Shown piece after piece: positions 26,609 through 35,457 of a stretch of 64,000 nt of DNA. The translations under genes and the position numbers were made by a program. The notes beneath the pieces were generated by a model that saw only the letters and a list, made by a program, of their open reading frames with translations, did not search any database and was not told the DNA's origin. The DNA comes from Desulfobacterium sp. (GTDB lineage Bacteria; Desulfobacterota; Desulfobacteria; Desulfobacterales; Desulfobacteraceae): assembly GCA_030145245.1 (NCBI GenBank), contig JAQYWC010000005.1, forward strand, positions 1 through 64,000. Direction: 5' to 3'. Position 1 is the first letter of the stretch. Every line of letters starts with the position of its first letter.

Positions 26609-27202
26609 TTACCCACTGGATGCCTCCCATTGCAGATATCTGTCCCGGGACCAGTTCTGGTATTTCATCAACTCCCAGTTTACTTCATGGAGATCAAAAT
26701 CTTCGCTGTCATAGTCACCGCCGGCCCATTCCATTAAATGTTCATGCTCTTCATGATCGGGATTATTCAACACTTTGCAGAATTCAAAATACCCCGGTAC
26801 TCCCCCCACATCCTCGGGCGGGCAGGCTCTGGCGCCATCAAGGACGACAATGTCGGAGTCCGATTCCGGATTGAGATAGCGGCTATCTTCAAGAACAACC
26901 TCATGTCCCCAGCTATCCCCAAAATCGTAGAAATAGCCGAATGTACGACCTTTCTGTTTAATCATATCGACAAGACGGTATTTTCCGCTCTCAAGACCAT
27001 CCTCTTTTGATTCCGGATAATCCGTGTACCGCTTCTTACCAATCGTGATTTCATGGAGATGGCTGTCGGTCCAGCCCATCACAATCTGGATCACATCATG
27101 CAGCCGGTCAAGGGTAATACTGGCCGGCACCACAAAACGCCGCCATATTTCAGGTTCAATATCGAGCAGTCTGATCTTCAGTAAATATGATCGTTCATCC
27201 AT
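26609..27202 (-). CDS. Plasmid pRiA4b ORF-3-like protein
   Basis: 197 codons; GGGAGG before the ATG. Family landmarks: LLDIEPEIWRRFVVPA, LDRLHDVIQIVMGWTDSHLHE, FGYFYDFGDSWGHEV, CPPEDVGGVPGYFEF, FDLHEVN. These proteins of unknown function are frequent on plasmids and as passengers in mobile regions (also near IS1096-type elements). It lies in the accessory patch that abuts ssrA. Confidence 0.85.
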   Translation of the reverse strand: MDERSYLLKIRLLDIEPEIWRRFVVPASITLDRLHDVIQIVMGWTDSHLHEITIGKKRYTDYPESKEDGLESGKYRLVDMIKQKGRTFGYFYDFGDSWGHEVVLEDSRYLNPESDSDIVVLDGARACPPEDVGGVPGYFEFCKVLNNPDHEEHEHLMEWAGGDYDSEDFDLHEVNWELMKYQNWSRDRYLQWEASSG

Positions 27203-27359
27203 GGCACCCTCCCATTGAGCAATACTTTTTATCCAGTTACAAACAATTCAAGCCGGATCTCCCAGTCGCCGGTACGTCGGCCAGTATTCAATATAAAACA
27301 AAATTATTCAACATCTTTCCGTTCAAGCTGATTGAGAACCACCGAATGGCCCCTTTTTC

Positions 27360-28478
27360 TTACAAGCTCTCTTTCAATGCCATAATTCGATCATAGGATT
27401 GTTGAATTCTCTCTTTTGTAATTTTGCCTTCTTCAATGAGGTCGAGAATTATGTCAATTGTTTCCGGCACAATATTTTCGTTGTACGTTTTAATATTATT
27501 GGAAAAAACCAGCACATCACACCCCGCATTAATGGCCTTTTCAATGGCCTCTTTGGTCCCGAAATTTTCCTTTATGGCCCCCATCTCCATTGCATCGGAA
27601 ACGATTACCCCTGAAAAACCAAGCTCATCCCGCAATATTCCAGTGAGTATCTTTTCAGACAGAGTCGCGGGATAATCTGCATCCAAATTTTGATTAAATA
27701 CATGGGCACTCATTATCATCCGGCATTTTCCATTGTCAATTAACTGTCTGTATGGCTCAAGTTCTATTTCACTCCAGGTGTTTGTAACATCGGTCAGACC
27801 CAAATGGGAATCCGTTGAAGCACTGCCATGCCCTGGAAAATGTTTGCAGCAGCTGAGAATTCCAAGGTCTTCATGTTCATCAATAAATATTCCCCCATGG
27901 AAGGCAACCCGGTCAGGATCGTCTGAAAAACTTCTCCCAAGGGCTCCAATTGCCGGGCTGTCGGGATTTATATTGACATCGACCACAGGCGCAAAGTTGA
28001 TGTTAATCCCCATCTCCTTCAAGGTGGATGCCATTATTGAAGCCTGGGAACGTGTTGTGTCCTCACTGTTGAGTTGACCAAGGGATTGGGCCGATACTGA
28101 AGCCGGAAAGCCATAGCGCTCTTTTAACCGGTCAACAACCCCACCCTCCTGATCTATGGCCACAAACAGCTTTTCTTTGCAATGGGTTTTCAAATCGCTT
28201 ACTAATTGTTTCAATTGCTCAGGTGATTCAATATTTCGGGGACGAGACTTGGAGGGGCCATCCTTTTCATATAAAATAACACCTCCCAGGTTAAAGTTCT
28301 CCAGATCTGATACAATATGATGATCAAAGGAGATCGATGTCCCCCTGAAACCGACCAGCAGCATCTGACCGATTTGATCTTCCATATCAACCGCCTGGTG
28401 ATCGTTATCCTTATTACAACCTGCAACAAACGAAACAATAATCAATAAAAAGGAACACCACTTTAAGTATTTATTCAT
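27360..28478 (-). CDS. Glycoside hydrolase family 3 lipoprotein (beta-N-acetylhexosaminidase, NagZ-like)
   Basis: 372 codons with a lipoprotein signal peptide (FLLIIVSFVAGC; lipobox Cys ~21). GH3 motifs: DQIGQMLLVGFRG, FVAIDQEGGVVDRL, INFAPVVDVN, CCKHFPGHGSASTDSH (catalytic His/Asp loop of NagZ-type enzymes) and GVIVSDAMEMGAI (Asp nucleophile). Would cleave N-acetylglucosamine from peptidoglycan fragments or chitin-derived sugars at the cell envelope. E. coli NagZ is cytoplasmic; the lipid anchor here points to a periplasmic or surface role, as in some Bacteroidetes and Bacillus homologues. Confidence 0.87.
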   Translation of the reverse strand: MNKYLKWCSFLLIIVSFVAGCNKDNDHQAVDMEDQIGQMLLVGFRGTSISFDHHIVSDLENFNLGGVILYEKDGPSKSRPRNIESPEQLKQLVSDLKTHCKEKLFVAIDQEGGVVDRLKERYGFPASVSAQSLGQLNSEDTTRSQASIMASTLKEMGININFAPVVDVNINPDSPAIGALGRSFSDDPDRVAFHGGIFIDEHEDLGILSCCKHFPGHGSASTDSHLGLTDVTNTWSEIELEPYRQLIDNGKCRMIMSAHVFNQNLDADYPATLSEKILTGILRDELGFSGVIVSDAMEMGAIKENFGTKEAIEKAINAGCDVLVFSNNIKTYNENIVPETIDIILDLIEEGKITKERIQQSYDRIMALKESL

Positions 28479-28543
28479 AACCCTGCTTTATTCCATTCAA
28501 TTATAAACAATGGGACCTCACCACAGCCGTTATTCATTCTCCC

Positions 28544-28917
28544 CTACCCCACTTCTGAAGTTGCCCACTGGCGGAACTGGGTGGCTCGAACCGAATTGAC
28601 CCGGTAACCCACCGATATGATGGCGTCGAGATTGTAGAATTTTGTGTTGTAGTTTTTCCCCTCGGCGGCAGTTATTCGGAATTTCCGAATAACTGGTTCT
28701 TCCTCAAGCTCTCCGCCTGCGAAAATATTCTTCAGATGCTCAATGATGGTTGGTACCGTGACATCAAAGAGCTGTGCCATCAGTTTCTGGGTCAACCAAA
28801 CGGTCTCATTCTCAAACCGTGCCTCAATGCTCTGTTGCCCGCCTGCCCGGTAAAGATCAGAAACTCAGCCGTGCTGTTGCGGATCAGTTGCTTTCCTTTA
28901 TTTATATCCTGCTTCAT
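28544..28917 (-). pseudogene. rhuM-family fragment, frameshifted and truncated
   Basis: Two adjoining frames together spell the start of a RhuM virulence-type protein: MKQDINKGKQLIRNSTAEF from the ATG at 28917, then after a shift near 28850 QSIEARFENETVWLTQKL, LFDVTVPTIIEHLKNIF, RKFRITAAEGKNYNTKFYNL and YRVNSVRATQFRQWATS. The match stops abruptly before REY(L/A), where a full protein would continue for ~200 residues. Both a frameshift and a 3' deletion are visible, so it is dead. RhuM genes are typical cargo of genomic islands. Confidence 0.8.
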
Positions 28918-28962
28918 GGTTCATCCTCATATATCAAAATTCAATTTGATTTTTCTTCCTGC

Positions 28963-30315
28963 TCATTTCTTAGCCTTATATTTCGACCAGAAACTTCGCT
29001 TACGGCCATGTGCCTGATAAATCAAATCTTGATACGCTTCGTGATTATCAAAATTTTTCCATTGCTTTATAGAAACAGCCAGTTTGTCCAGCTTTTTAAG
29101 ATAACGGACGCCATGGTGATATGCCTTGGTGTAACCACGCTCAAGGATGGAATTCAACAGACTGCGGTAAATAAGAGTGGCTGCAAGATTTCGCTTTTCT
29201 GCTTCCATTGTTTCAGCCAGGTAAAGCATGCTTGAGTAAAAATCCCCGTCGAGCTTTTCTGCCCGTTTAAGAAGATATTCTTCCGTCTCATCTATTTTTC
29301 CGATTGAAATCAGGAATTCGGCGTCCGACTCACGCAATTCAGGTTTTTCAAGGATTTGAGCGACCTCTGTTGAAATAACCTCGTCCCGCCTGTCATTGCC
29401 AATGACATCCAAAAGTTCCTGAAGGGTTTCCGTGGAGCGGTATAATCTGAATGTTCGATACTGGAGTTCGGTCAGCTTCTTGTCGTCTCCCAGCCGTCTG
29501 TATATTTCAAGAAGCAACTTATCCCGCTCAGAAGCCTGATATGTTTCATCTTCAGGAATCTTGCCCAGCCACGAATAAGCGGTCTGAACATCTCCACTTT
29601 CCAGATAAACACGGGCAATATCAATGTGAGCCGCCGTTGACAGTTTTTCCCATGAAGCAATTCGGGATTGCTCAAAGAGCTTAGCATCCTTGATTTGGCG
29701 GGCAAGCGACTCTATCAACATCAAGTGGTGTCGCTTTTCGTACTCATCCGCTTCACCATCCGCAAGCTTTTGAAGCGCTGAGATCATGGTACGAATGGAT
29801 GGTTCAGGCAGGCACTCCCCGGCACAGTAAATAAGGGTATCCCGCACGCCATAGTCATCCTTCCGGTTCAGCTTGAGAATGGTAGCGGCGACTTTGTCTT
29901 TGTCTGGACAGCGTGAAGCATAATCCACAAACAACTCTTTGGCATCATACCGGAACACATCTCCAACATGACCGCTGGAATCATCGCAATGCCCCAGAAC
30001 TCCGTTGTCTGTTTCGTAAAAAGCAGCAACAAGCTCAACACCGGTAAGAGGATCGCTGACACCGGCCTTCAAACCCTGAAGTAATGCTTCCAGTTCCCTG
30101 GCAAATCCCGAGGATGCTCTCCAGCCAATGAAATGCTGTGACCGCCTCAGGCTGAATAGCTTTTCCTTAAACCGCTGGATATTTTCCCTGGGAGTCGCAA
30201 TCAACCTTTCAACCAGATCACCGGCCGCATCAGACTGCACGGCAAGTTCCAGCAATGCATCCGCCAGACGCTCCACCCCCAAACCCATCAGTTTTTGTTT
30301 TCGATCATTTTTCAT
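28963..30315 (-). CDS. DUF6880-like helical-repeat protein
   Basis: About 450 aa from the ATG at 30315; an upstream in-frame ATG at 30345 is possible and neither has a clear ribosome site. The opening LMGLGVERLADALLELA and the TPR-like middle (AARVYLESGDVQTAYSWLGK-type helices, LYLAETMEAEKRNLAATLIYRSLL) match what I remember of DUF6880/SWIM-associated proteins. Function unknown. A short upstream frame (30336-30554) may be the relic of a partner gene. Confidence 0.65.
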   Translation of the reverse strand: MKNDRKQKLMGLGVERLADALLELAVQSDAAGDLVERLIATPRENIQRFKEKLFSLRRSQHFIGWRASSGFARELEALLQGLKAGVSDPLTGVELVAAFYETDNGVLGHCDDSSGHVGDVFRYDAKELFVDYASRCPDKDKVAATILKLNRKDDYGVRDTLIYCAGECLPEPSIRTMISALQKLADGEADEYEKRHHLMLIESLARQIKDAKLFEQSRIASWEKLSTAAHIDIARVYLESGDVQTAYSWLGKIPEDETYQASERDKLLLEIYRRLGDDKKLTELQYRTFRLYRSTETLQELLDVIGNDRRDEVISTEVAQILEKPELRESDAEFLISIGKIDETEEYLLKRAEKLDGDFYSSMLYLAETMEAEKRNLAATLIYRSLLNSILERGYTKAYHHGVRYLKKLDKLAVSIKQWKNFDNHEAYQDLIYQAHGRKRSFWSKYKAKK

Positions 30316-30551
30316 CAGGCTAAAAACTCTCTCTCTCAAAAACATTCATCTTTTTTTGCCCAGTACCGCCTAACCTCATGTTTTCCCTCAGACCAAACTA
30401 TTAAAATTTTCTTAATAGTTGCCTCCGGAACCTGATAATCAACCAATTTGTTAACTCCCAGTTCATCGGTGGGTCCCCCCCCTTCCCGACACAGGGGGAC
30501 AATTAGGCAGACAGCATGACGTATACAAACACCCCTTTCAATATCAGAAAA

Positions 30552-30589
30552 CAAAAAAACCCGAAATCATTATGTAATGACTCGGGTTT
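30552..30589 (-). terminator. Rho-independent terminator of ssrA
   Basis: On the minus strand AACCCGA-GTCATTA folds against TAATGAT-TCGGGTT and is followed by a run of Ts. It lies 34 bp past the CCA end of the tmRNA. Confidence 0.8.
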
Positions 30590-30622
30590 ATAAGCTTAGT
30601 GGAACTAAGCTGGAATACAATT

Positions 30623-30980
30623 TGGTGGAGGTGCCGGGAATTGAACCCGGGTCCGAAAACAGTCAGCAATGGCATCTACATACTTATCCCGAAATTTAAA
30701 TTTTACTGGATAGTCTCCTCCGGGATGGATACGGACCAGTGTAGCCTGAATAATTTAACCTAAAAGGGCTCAGGCATCCCTTTTACGGCTGTCCCACATA
30801 GTCGACGCCCTTTACCGGAATCTGCAGGAAGAATCCCAGCAGGACGGAAGCCGCCTTAAGCAGCTACAGCGTAATTATAATCGTCTGCGATTACTTTTTT
30901 TTCCGCCAGTTTTACGAGTCGGCAGAAGCTCGATATGCAACCAAAAGCCTCGTAATCTCCGTCGAAGCCATTACACCCCC
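30623..30980 (-). ncRNA. ssrA: Transfer-messenger RNA (ssrA)
   Basis: The 5' end GGGGGTGTAATGGCTTCGAC and the 3' end TTCAATTCCCGGCACCTCCACCA-type T arm and acceptor pair as in one-piece tmRNA; length 358 nt. The mRNA part reads GCAGACGATTATAATTACGC and on to TAA, giving the tag ADDYNYAVAA. With SmpB it rescues ribosomes stalled on broken messages and tags the product for proteolysis. smpB lies just upstream on the same strand, so both partners of trans-translation are together. Confidence 0.95.
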
Positions 30981-31047
30981 AAATTGTGAAAGAACAATAT
31001 GTGTTATATATACAGTGTCCACCATGCAAAGTCAATACCAGGGATCA

Positions 31048-31512
31048 TCAATCCTTATATTTTTTTCTTGCCCGGTCAAGTTCACGGTTCACGTCACGCT
31101 CCTTGATGGTCTCACGCTTGTCATAAAGCTTCTTACCCTTGGCCAGGGCGATCTGCACTTTGACCTTGCCGTTCTTGAAATAGACCTTCAGGGGAATGAT
31201 GGTGAATCCCCGCTCCTTTGTTTTTACAATGAGGCGCTTGATCTCGGAATTGTGGAGCAGAAGCTTTCGGGATCGAAGGGGATCGTGGTTGTCATAGTGG
31301 GCGAAGGTATAGGGGCTGATGTGGAGCTGCCGCAGGAACAACTCTCCGTTCTTGATCTCGGCATAGGAGTCCTTGATGGTGACCCTTCCTTCGCGGATGG
31401 ACTTCACTTCCGTGCCCTTGAGCACGATCCCGGCCTCCACCTCATCGGAGAGGTGGTAGTCGCGCCTCGCCTTTTTGTTGTTTGCTACGATCTTTATGTG
31501 TTCCGATTTCAT
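31048..31512 (-). CDS. smpB: SsrA-binding protein SmpB
   Basis: 154 codons. Conserved blocks: NKKARRDYHLSDEVEAGIVL, GTEVKSIREGRVTIKDSYA, LHISPYTFAHYDNHDPLR, KLLLHNSEI, and the basic tail KLYDKRETIKERDVNRELDR that inserts into the mRNA channel. Normal length. Only 18 bp after ptsI on the same strand, and upstream of ssrA. Confidence 0.96.
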   Translation of the reverse strand: MKSEHIKIVANNKKARRDYHLSDEVEAGIVLKGTEVKSIREGRVTIKDSYAEIKNGELFLRQLHISPYTFAHYDNHDPLRSRKLLLHNSEIKRLIVKTKERGFTIIPLKVYFKNGKVKVQIALAKGKKLYDKRETIKERDVNRELDRARKKYKD

Positions 31513-31530
31513 CTCTTGTACAACTCCAAC

Positions 31531-33306
31531 CTATTGCTGTTCATCCGAATCTTCCAAGGGAAGAATGTCCTTATAACGTGTCCTTACCAGGTCCGATATC
31601 TCCGAGACACTCCGCATTTTAAGGATCTGGTCCACAAGTTTTACCGTGTCCGCAGAATCAATCTTCCTGAGGACCTGCTTGACAATGGGAATGGAACCCG
31701 GATTCATGGAGAGCTCCTGGAGACCGAGCCCCATGAGCACGGGGATGTTGATGGGATCCCCTGCCATCTCTCCACACATCACCACATCCACCCCTGTCTT
31801 TTTGGCTGCGTCCATGATCATCTTGACCAGGCGGATCACGGCCGGATTAAAGGGATGATAAAGATGGGCCACCTGCCGGTTCCTCCGGTCAATGGCCATG
31901 GAGTACTGGATGAGATCGTTGGTTCCGATGCTGAAAAAATCCACATACTCCCCAAGCTCCTCGGCCATGATCACGGCGGACGGCACCTCGATCATGATGC
32001 CCAGGGGAATGTTCTTATTAAAGATCTTCTCCTCATCCTCAAGCTCCCACACGGCGGTCTCAATCACTTTCTTCACCTGGATGATCTCCTCAACACATGA
32101 GATCATGGGGATCAAAAGCTTGATATTGCCAAATGCCGCAGCCCTGAGGATCGCCTTTATCTGGGTGAGGAATATCTCCGGCCGGTTGAGACAGAACCGA
32201 ACAGCCCGCATTCCCAGGGCCGGGTTGGCCTCTTCCGCTGTTTGTGAATAGGGAAGGACCTTGTCCCCGTTGATGTCAAGGGTCCGGATGGTGACGGATT
32301 TGGGCGTCAGAAGCTCGACCAGCTCCTTGTACTTGTCAAACAGCTCCTCTTCGGTTGGGAACCGCTTGAGATCAAGATAGAGAAACTCCGTACGAAACAG
32401 GCCAACCCCGTCAGCGGCATTGTCCCGGACGGACACGACCTCTTCCAGAAGCTCGATGTTTGCCATGAGGCCCATGCGCTTACCGTCCAGGGTAACCGCA
32501 GGCAGATGGCTATCCCGGGCAATGACGGCCCGGTACTCTTCGTACCTGGCCCGGCGCTCCTCGTACTTGAACAGGGTGTCCTCATCGGGATTGATAATGA
32601 TAATCCCGTTGGAACCGTCCACAATGATGATGTCATCGTTGGCTACGAGCTGGGTGACCGTTCCAAGGCCCAGAACCGATGGAATGTCCAGGGACTTTGC
32701 AATGATGCCCGTATGGGAATCCCGGCCGCCACGGTCGGTGACAAAGCCCTTAATCCGCTCCAGCTGAATCTGGCTTGCGTCCGCCGGGGAGAGATCATGG
32801 GCAACAAGGATGACCCGCTTGTTGATGTCTGAAATTTTTATATCCTGGGCACCCACGAGATGGCGCATCACCTGCTCCGAGACCTGGACAATATCCGTAA
32901 CCCGGGACTGGAGATAGGGATCTTCCACCTTCTCGAACATGTTCTTTACCTGGCGGGACACCTTTTTCAGGGCCCACTCGGCATTCACCCGCTCTTTTTC
33001 GATGGTCTCGATGGTCTTGCCATAGAGCATCTTGTCCTTGAACAGCACCATGTGGGTCTCAAGGATGTTGAGCTGGGAACTCAGGTCATCGTTCAATGAT
33101 TCGATTATAGCGGCATGCTCGTCCTTTGCCTTTTTAACGGCGCTCTTGAACCGGTTGATCTCCGGCTGCACCCAGGAATCGGAAATAAAATACCGCTTGA
33201 TGATATCCACACCCTCACGGTCGACAATATAGGCCTTGCCTATACATATACCCGGAGATCCGCTGATTCCGTGGATTACCGTCTGGCTGGATTCTGACTC
33301 ACTCAT
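31531..33306 (-). CDS. ptsI: Phosphoenolpyruvate-protein phosphotransferase (enzyme I)
   Basis: 591 codons. HPr-binding N-terminal domain, phospho-His site GGRDSHTGIIAKSLDIPSVLG, and the PEP-binding barrel (GLFRTEFLYLDLKRFPTEEE, RTLDINGDKVLPY, NPALGMRAVRFCL, SIGTNDLIQY, VMCGEMAGDP). Takes phosphate from PEP and gives it to HPr. It overlaps ptsH by 8 bp. No sugar-specific EII is in the window, so a regulatory PTS or EIIs elsewhere are both possible. Confidence 0.95.
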   Translation of the reverse strand: MSESESSQTVIHGISGSPGICIGKAYIVDREGVDIIKRYFISDSWVQPEINRFKSAVKKAKDEHAAIIESLNDDLSSQLNILETHMVLFKDKMLYGKTIETIEKERVNAEWALKKVSRQVKNMFEKVEDPYLQSRVTDIVQVSEQVMRHLVGAQDIKISDINKRVILVAHDLSPADASQIQLERIKGFVTDRGGRDSHTGIIAKSLDIPSVLGLGTVTQLVANDDIIIVDGSNGIIIINPDEDTLFKYEERRARYEEYRAVIARDSHLPAVTLDGKRMGLMANIELLEEVVSVRDNAADGVGLFRTEFLYLDLKRFPTEEELFDKYKELVELLTPKSVTIRTLDINGDKVLPYSQTAEEANPALGMRAVRFCLNRPEIFLTQIKAILRAAAFGNIKLLIPMISCVEEIIQVKKVIETAVWELEDEEKIFNKNIPLGIMIEVPSAVIMAEELGEYVDFFSIGTNDLIQYSMAIDRRNRQVAHLYHPFNPAVIRLVKMIMDAAKKTGVDVVMCGEMAGDPINIPVLMGLGLQELSMNPGSIPIVKQVLRKIDSADTVKLVDQILKMRSVSEISDLVRTRYKDILPLEDSDEQQ

Positions 33307-33589
33307 CTACATCCTCTCCAAACCCCGTGTCAATAAGCTCCTTGATCGAATCAAGAATGGGGATGTCGTCCTCATTTTCTGTTTCCAGCAGAACCTCATA
33401 CCCCTTTGAGCAACCCAGGGAAAGGATGTCGATGATGCTTGATGCATCGGCGCGGTTCTCGCCATCCCCGATCCAGATGTCGCCATCGGCGTTCTGGGCC
33501 AGTTTTGCAATCATTGCTGCAGGCCTTGCATGCATCCCAAGTTGGTTAATGATGGTGGTTCTGCGTGATAAAATCTTATAGTCTACCAA
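33299..33589 (-). CDS. ptsH: Phosphocarrier protein HPr
   Basis: 96 codons. Phosphoacceptor His in QLGMHARPAAMIAKLAQ; the Ser-46 region is ADASSIIDILSLG, so a kinase-target serine is possible. It starts with TTG, and the ribosome site is weak. First gene of ptsH-ptsI-smpB. A short acidic tail (GFGEDVDE) extends past the usual end. Confidence 0.92.
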   Translation of the reverse strand: MVDYKILSRRTTIINQLGMHARPAAMIAKLAQNADGDIWIGDGENRADASSIIDILSLGCSKGYEVLLETENEDDIPILDSIKELIDTGFGEDVDE

Positions 33590-33779
33590 TGGTTTAAATT
33601 TAGTTCCTTTATATATTATGTCCCGCGATCATACTTCTCCAGCGTCAAAAAGTCAATGGATTCTAGGAGCAAGCACCAAGGATGGGGGCAAGGAGACACT
33701 GGCCCATGGGGATAGAAGGGGGGGGAGAACAAAGCAAAAGTTCATCCCCCCCGCAGATTACGGCATCATCACTTTGGGA

Positions 33780-35150
33780 TCAGAACAATCCCAGGGAGTG
33801 GAGAAAAACAATGGCAATGCCAATGGGAGCAAGATACTTGGCCGCAAACATGAACGCCCCGATAAGGGGAACCGTAAGGCTTCCCTTGCAAGTCAGTTCA
33901 TCCTGGACACGGCGCCTCTTGAGAACCCATCCGACAAACAGCACGGAGATGGCTCCGCCGATGGGCATCTCCACGTTGGACACGGCAAAGTCGGCAAGAT
34001 CAAAGAAGTTTTTACCAAAAAAGGTGAGTTGCTCCTGGTACTCGCCCATGGAGAGAGAGCAGACCACTCCCACGGCTGAGATAAGTGCGGTGAGCAACAG
34101 GGTTGCCCGCTTCCTTGAGATGCCAAGGTCCTCGGACACATAGGCGACGCTCACCTCCAGCATGGAGATGGAGGAGGTCAGTGCAGCCACGGCCAGCAGC
34201 AGGAAAAAGAGCAGACAAAAGATGTAGCCGCCTGGCATCTGGGCAAAGACATTGGGCAGGGTCACAAAGACAAGGCCTGGTCCCTGGCCCGGTTCCACAC
34301 CAAAGGCAAACACGGCCGGAAAAATGGCAATGCCGGCAAGAAGGGCAATGACGGTATCGGCGATGCAGATCTGAACAGCAGTGGCAGCAAGGTTCTCCTT
34401 GGGATTGATATAGGAACCGTAGGTGATCATGGTTCCAACACCAAGGCTGAGGGTAAAGAAGGCGTGCCCCAGGGCGTCCAGCACCCCTCCCGCCGAGAGT
34501 TTTGAGAAATCAGGTTTAAAAAGAAAGGCAATGCCGCCCTCGGCCCCGGGAAGGGTGAGGGATCGAATGCACAAGAGCACGATGATGCCGAGCAGTATAG
34601 GCATCATCACCTTTGAAAACGCCTCGATGCCCTTTTTAACACCTGCATAGACAACCCCTGCGGTGATGGTCATGAAGATCAGCTGGCACACAATGGGCTC
34701 CACGGGGGAAACAATGAAGCTGCCGAACATCTCCCCCACCTGGGCAGGGCTCTTACCGGCAAAACTGTTGGATGCGGCCTTGACAATGTACTCCAGGGAC
34801 CAGCCGGCCACAACGCCGTAGAAGCTGAGCACCGTGGCGCTGCCGAACAGGGCGATGAACCCGCCAAAGAGCCAGGGACTCCGCTTCCCGGCCAAAGCCC
34901 GGAAGGAGGTGACAATGCTCCCCCCTCCCCTGCGGCCGATGATGAAATCGGATATCAGCACGGGCAGACCGATGAGGGCGATGCAGCAAAGATAAACGAT
35001 GATGAAGGCAGCGCCTCCGTTTTTACCGGTGATGTAGGGAAATTTCCAGATATTTCCGAGCCCGATGGCAGAGCCTGCAGCAACAGCGATGATTGACAAC
35101 CGGCCACTGAAAAGCGGCCGTTTCTGGTGTTCCCCTTGGTGTAAATCCAT
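33780..35150 (-). CDS. SNF-family sodium:solute symporter, copy 1
   Basis: 456 codons, about 11-12 transmembrane segments of the LeuT fold. Signature first helix RLSIIAVAAGSAIGLGNIWKFP with the unwound substrate/Na+ site (GSAIGLGN) and KNGGAAFIIVYL. SNF members move amino acids, betaines or amines with sodium. It is a close paralogue of the 44548-45918 protein (most of the sequence is identical). Context with demethylation and ethanolamine genes suggests import of a quaternary amine, a methylated amino acid or an ethanolamine-type substrate. AGGAAA before the ATG. Confidence 0.9.
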   Translation of the reverse strand: MDLHQGEHQKRPLFSGRLSIIAVAAGSAIGLGNIWKFPYITGKNGGAAFIIVYLCCIALIGLPVLISDFIIGRRGGGSIVTSFRALAGKRSPWLFGGFIALFGSATVLSFYGVVAGWSLEYIVKAASNSFAGKSPAQVGEMFGSFIVSPVEPIVCQLIFMTITAGVVYAGVKKGIEAFSKVMMPILLGIIVLLCIRSLTLPGAEGGIAFLFKPDFSKLSAGGVLDALGHAFFTLSLGVGTMITYGSYINPKENLAATAVQICIADTVIALLAGIAIFPAVFAFGVEPGQGPGLVFVTLPNVFAQMPGGYIFCLLFFLLLAVAALTSSISMLEVSVAYVSEDLGISRKRATLLLTALISAVGVVCSLSMGEYQEQLTFFGKNFFDLADFAVSNVEMPIGGAISVLFVGWVLKRRRVQDELTCKGSLTVPLIGAFMFAAKYLAPIGIAIVFLHSLGLF

Positions 35151-35264
35151 GCGTGTTTCCTATCTAGTTGTTTTCCGGCATCCTTTACTCAACCCACTCC
35201 ACAGGGCCGCCATCGGCTCGGGATGCCAAAAAAAAACGACACCGACAAGCAAAACCCGAAAAGG

Positions 35265-35293
35265 CTTATACTACAGTATCGTTCTTATTGCAA
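35265..35293 (-). promoter_or_regulatory. Sigma70-like promoter of SNF transporter 1
   Basis: On the minus strand TTGCAA (35293-35288), 17-bp spacer, TATAAG (35270-35265). The same arrangement with a shared upstream block (ATTTCAACAGGTTGCA) precedes the second SNF gene at 46041-46069. Confidence 0.55.
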
Positions 35294-35436
35294 CCTGTTG
35301 AAATCATATCACCAAACTGAGATTTTGAAAAACGGGGGACAGAGTAAAGCCCCCCCTGGGGAATCGCCTTAGGGAATACACCCGTTATGGAAGGCTTTCA
35401 GACGATCATTTAACCCACGCCTGACAAGAATTACAG

Positions 35437-35453
35437 CCTATATGTCTATACAG
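35437..35453 (-). promoter_or_regulatory. Degenerate GntR operator-like half site
   Basis: Minus strand reads CTGTATAGACATATAGG. It shares the 12-mer CTGTATAGACAT with the site in front of etfB (50444-50455) and the half site GTATAGA with the perfect palindromes at 36563 and 51325. It lies 4 bp beyond the regulator's stop codon, ~150 bp upstream of the SNF promoter. Confidence 0.45.
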
Positions 35454-35457
35454 AGGT

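Noticed and set aside
30336-30554. 72-codon frame upstream of the DUF6880-like gene
   Set aside because: It overlaps the ssrA terminator at its start and has no clear ribosome site. The C-terminal part may be a gene relic, but the support is too thin for a feature.
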